7,722 nt of DNA from Candidatus Tariuqbacter arcticus (GTDB lineage Bacteria > Electryoneota > Tariuqbacteria > Tariuqbacterales > Tariuqbacteraceae). Shown in pieces: positions 5,842-7,722 of the stretch. A model generated the notes under the pieces. That model searched no databases. It saw only the letters and a program-made list of their open reading frames with translations, and had not been told where the DNA came from. Where the stretch lies: contig JABMRZ010000247.1 in assembly GCA_013202315.1 (NCBI GenBank), forward strand, positions 1 through 7,722, given 5' to 3'. Numbering within the stretch: the first letter of the stretch is position 1; each line of letters begins with the position of its first letter. The position numbers and the translations under genes are program-made.

Positions 5842-7332
5842 TTGAACATCCGAGTTAAAATCGCCGATTTCTCCGCTGAAGCATATTTTGAATGCGACGA
5901 GGGCTCAGCCGAATGCGGCGGCAAAGAATTTCGGCTTCCCCCGCGCTTTTCGGCTCAGGCTTCCACATCTGAAAAAATCGAATTCGCCCTCCGGCTTTAT
6001 CATCTCCATTGGGAAAAGTCCGCAATTGAAATCTTGAAAAGCCTCCCTGAAGAGCTCGCTTGTCAAGTGGACATTATCCCGGTTGGCGAAAGATGGGAGG
6101 GGAGGGGAATACCGCGCTTCTGGCTGGTCAAAGGAGGATTCGCCCGACAATCGGAGTCAGCCGCCTGGCGGGAAGAAGCGGTTTCTATATTACCGGCAGA
6201 ATTAGCCCGGCGAATGGAAATTGAAGGGGGCGTCTATCGTAAGTATCCTTCAGCGGTCAGCAGGCGGGTAAGCTTGAAACCGCTTAACGGACAACCCTTT
6301 TTTCAGAGCAGTTTAATCCGCCTCCACGCGCCATTGGGAATTAAATTTAAAAAAGCCCCGGTGGGTGAAACTTTCCATTGGGAACATACGGAAGACCTAT
6401 GGTTCAACGGTCATCTTGAACTGCGCGCGGGTGAGAACGGTCTGCTGGTGATAAACGAACTACCGCTGGAGGATTATCTCGCCTCGGTGAATTCCAGCGA
6501 GATGTCGGCTCAATCGCCTTTGGAATTCTTAAAGGCTCAGACAATCGCCGCCAGGGGAACCGTCCTCGCCACGATGGGATGCCATCATTACGGCGAACCG
6601 TATCATCTGTGCAACGGCGACCACTGCCAGTGTTTCTACGGGGTTTCCAGGGTGAACGAACAGTCCATCGAAGCGGCTGAATCCACCGCCGGTCAAGTCC
6701 TGCTTCATAACCGAATCATCGCCGACACCCGCTACGCTAAAATCTGCGGGGGTATGAGGGAAAGCTTCGATAATGTCTGGGAGGAGTATAATCCGCCGTA
6801 TTTACCCGCCGTTTTCGACGGTGATGCGGGGAATTTTCGTTTTCGGGGCTGGGAACATTATGTCTTCGACCGCCCGCGCTGCTGGTGTAATCCGGAGATA
6901 TATCCTTATCCTGATTATTATGATTTCGCGCGGGATTTATTTCGCTGGAGGGAAGCATTCACTTTCGATGAAATCGGGGAAATTATCCGCAGGGGGACAG
7001 GTTGCGATATAGGGGCATTGGAGGAAATAGCTCCGCTGAACCGGGGGGCTTCCGGCAGGATAATCCGCTTAATGCTGCAGGGGGATGGGGGTGAAATCAG
7101 AATCAACGGGGAACTCAATGTCCGGCGGGCGCTTTCCCCTTCTCATTTGCCGAGTTCATGCTTCACCGTCGAAAGGGAAGATGAAAGAATCATCCTACAC
7201 GGCGCCGGCTGGGGGCATGGAGTGGGGATGTGCCAGATGGGAGCGTTGAATATGGCTTTGAGGGGAGCTGACTGCGTAAAAATCCTCAAACATTATTATC
7301 CACACACCGAATTGGTGGATTTCTTTGGATAA
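5842..7332 (+). CDS. SpoIID/LytB-domain protein, putative peptidoglycan lytic enzyme without signal peptide
   Basis: Counted from the TTG at 5842, the product has 496 residues. Residues about 185-300 carry the SpoIID core: LVINELPLEDYLASV, then NSSEM with Glu220 at the catalytic position of SpoIID lytic transglycosylases, and AQTIAARGTVLA (232-243). HLCNGDHC (255-262) recalls the His/Cys zinc site of clostridial SpoIID. YAKICGGMRES (298-308) follows. The C-terminus has the family signature HGAGWGHGVGMCQMGA (453-468) and ILKHYYP. Residues 1-180 are unrecognised. SpoIID cleaves glycan strands of peptidoglycan, yet no signal peptide or membrane segment is seen with any possible start, which is odd for such an enzyme. 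The frame is open back to 5752. A GTG at 5770 would add 24 residues but lies in a palindromic repeat, so I prefer the TTG, which opens MNIRVKIADFS; no clear Shine-Dalgarno precedes either. It is divergent from the outer-membrane-protein gene. Confidence 0.88.
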   Translation: MNIRVKIADFSAEAYFECDEGSAECGGKEFRLPPRFSAQASTSEKIEFALRLYHLHWEKSAIEILKSLPEELACQVDIIPVGERWEGRGIPRFWLVKGGFARQSESAAWREEAVSILPAELARRMEIEGGVYRKYPSAVSRRVSLKPLNGQPFFQSSLIRLHAPLGIKFKKAPVGETFHWEHTEDLWFNGHLELRAGENGLLVINELPLEDYLASVNSSEMSAQSPLEFLKAQTIAARGTVLATMGCHHYGEPYHLCNGDHCQCFYGVSRVNEQSIEAAESTAGQVLLHNRIIADTRYAKICGGMRESFDNVWEEYNPPYLPAVFDGDAGNFRFRGWEHYVFDRPRCWCNPEIYPYPDYYDFARDLFRWREAFTFDEIGEIIRRGTGCDIGALEEIAPLNRGASGRIIRLMLQGDGGEIRINGELNVRRALSPSHLPSSCFTVEREDERIILHGAGWGHGVGMCQMGALNMALRGADCVKILKHYYPHTELVDFFG

Positions 7333-7361
7333 GTTTAATTTATCTTTGATAATGATATTCA

Positions 7362-7382
7362 GTGAACCGTGAGCCGTGAAGA
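7362..7382. repeat. Heptad tandem array, GTGARCC type
   Basis: Three consecutive units: GTGAACC, GTGAGCC, GTGAAGA. It lies about 30 bases after the stop codon of the SpoIID-domain gene and two bases before the next heptad array. Confidence 0.65.
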
Positions 7383-7384
7383 GA

Positions 7385-7419
7385 AAGTCTCAAGTCTCGT
7401 ATATCAGGTCTCTAGTTTC
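7385..7419. repeat. Heptad tandem array, AAGTCTC type
   Basis: Five consecutive 7-base units: AAGTCTC, AAGTCTC, GTATATC, AGGTCTC, TAGTTTC. The last position is always C and the sixth is always T, so the period is clear even though individual units have diverged. Confidence 0.7.
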
Positions 7420-7476
7420 AGGTAAGAATATACTCCTCGTCCGGGACTTCGCCCGTAAAAGGGGGCTTCTCGGTAA

Positions 7477-7497
7477 TTTAAAATTCAAAATTTAAAA
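7477..7497. repeat. AT-rich heptad tandem array, TTYAAAA type
   Basis: Three units TTTAAAA, TTCAAAA, TTTAAAA. Taken alone this could be chance in AT-rich DNA; the other period-seven arrays nearby make it more credible. Confidence 0.55.
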
Positions 7498-7504
7498 TCG
7501 AACC

Positions 7505-7573
7505 GATTCCTGACAAGCCGGAATGACATCCGTTTGTTAGCGGACTGGATTCCCGCTAAAAACATGCGGGAAT
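7505..7573. repeat. 58-base direct repeat with multiple hairpins, copy 1
   Basis: Bases 7505-7562 are identical to 7665-7722, where the window ends. The unit folds into consecutive hairpins: ATTCC-N9-GGAAT (7506-7524), TCCG-N8-CGGA (7529-7544), and ATTCCCGC-N9-GCGGGAAT (7549-7573, eight perfect pairs). The first and third hairpins both have nine-base loops and ATTCC/GGAAT ends. A diverged copy of the third hairpin is at 1324-1347. Confidence 0.9.
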
Positions 7574-7604
7574 GACAGGAAGGGGGGTGGAATGACAGGA
7601 AAAC

Positions 7605-7629
7605 GGTGGGTTAAGAACCCATCCTACAA
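7605..7629 (+). repeat. REP-like palindrome GGTGGGTT-AAG-AACCCATCC, second full-length copy
   Basis: It is the same as 5639-5662 except that the right arm has T in place of C at 7622, which turns one G-C pair into a G-U wobble and keeps the hairpin. The CCTACAA flank is conserved, as is the CG just before the left arm region. Confidence 0.8.
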
Positions 7630-7657
7630 TGCTGTAGACTGCGGAGAGTCGACAGCA
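7630..7657. repeat. Long hairpin TGCTGTAGACT-GCGGAG-AGTCGACAGCA
   Basis: Eleven-base arms (7630-7640 and 7647-7657) pair with a single A-G mismatch around the six-base loop GCGGAG. It is directly appended to the REP-like palindrome that ends at 7629 and is followed seven bases later by copy 2 of the 58-base repeat. No T-run follows, so it is not an obvious intrinsic terminator. Confidence 0.75.
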
Positions 7658-7664
7658 CGCTTAA

Positions 7665-7722
7665 GATTCCTGACAAGCCGGAATGACATCCGTTTGTTAG
7701 CGGACTGGATTCCCGCTAAAAA
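7665..7722. repeat. 58-base direct repeat, copy 2, cut by window edge
   Basis: It is identical over all 58 visible bases to 7505-7562, at an offset of 160 bases. The window ends inside the loop of the third hairpin, so the repeat very probably continues with GCGGGAAT as in copy 1. Confidence 0.9.

Larger units (their letters stand above)
7333..7722. other. Repeat-filled intergenic region without a gene
   Basis: No convincing coding frame was found in these 390 bases. They hold, in order: an AT-rich stretch after the SpoIID-domain stop codon, two heptad arrays (7362-7419), an unremarkable stretch (7420-7476), an AT-rich heptad array (7477-7497), a 58-base direct repeat extended by a large hairpin (7505-7573), two GGAATGACAGGA 12-mers (7569-7580, 7589-7600), a REP-like palindrome (7605-7629), a long hairpin (7630-7657), and the second copy of the 58-base repeat, which runs off the window. 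Confidence 0.75.

Noticed and set aside
7420..7476. Possible imperfect repeat GGGACTTCGCCCG / GGGGCTTCTCGG
   Set aside because: The similarity is short and direct, with no stable hairpin and no third copy in the window; it is not distinguishable from chance.
7505..7722. Possible CRISPR array
   Set aside because: There are only two copies of a 58-base unit 160 bases apart, each with internal hairpins, and other repeat families lie between them. Spacer-like regularity and cas genes are absent.

Overview
The window looks like a chromosomal segment of an uncultured Gram-negative bacterium of the FCB superphylum (Bacteroidetes relatives or one of the candidate phyla near them). The main reason is a secreted protein ending in a type IX secretion (T9SS, Por) sorting domain with the motif YPNPFNPET. 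Signal-peptide proteins, an outer-membrane-barrel-like protein and intergenic spaces packed with short repeats fit this. I cannot name the phylum with confidence.

Layout: five genes lie on the minus strand and are read right to left. They are an outer-membrane-barrel-like protein (5578-4868), a TIR-domain protein (4825-4112), cysteinyl-tRNA synthetase cysS (4064-2667), a T9SS-sorted secreted protein (2621-1365), and the N-terminal 388 codons of a second secreted, beta-propeller-like protein (1166 to beyond base 1). The four genes from 5578 to 1365 are separated by only 42 to 47 bases and could be co-transcribed, although cysS has a plausible promoter of its own. One gene is read divergently on the plus strand: a SpoIID/LytB-domain protein (about 5842-7332).

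The TIR gene is conspicuously AT-rich beside its GC-richer neighbours and has its own strong ribosome binding site. It looks like an acquired cargo gene, plausibly an NAD-consuming defence effector, placed between housekeeping and envelope genes. No recognised partner (ThsA, a cyclase or a reverse transcriptase) is in the window.

The intergenic DNA is the most unusual part. Gaps at 1167-1364, 4826-4867, 5579-5841 and 7333-7722 contain arrays of 7-base units whose sequence differs from array to array while the period stays seven. Two of these gaps plus part of a third also carry REP-like palindromes with purine triloops and a shared CTACA-type flank. A 58-base direct repeat that folds into several hairpins lies at the right end, with a diverged copy of its largest hairpin near base 1324. 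These look like several families of mobile or amplified palindromic repeats that accumulate in the spacers. No rRNA, tRNA, CRISPR array or complete insertion sequence was seen.
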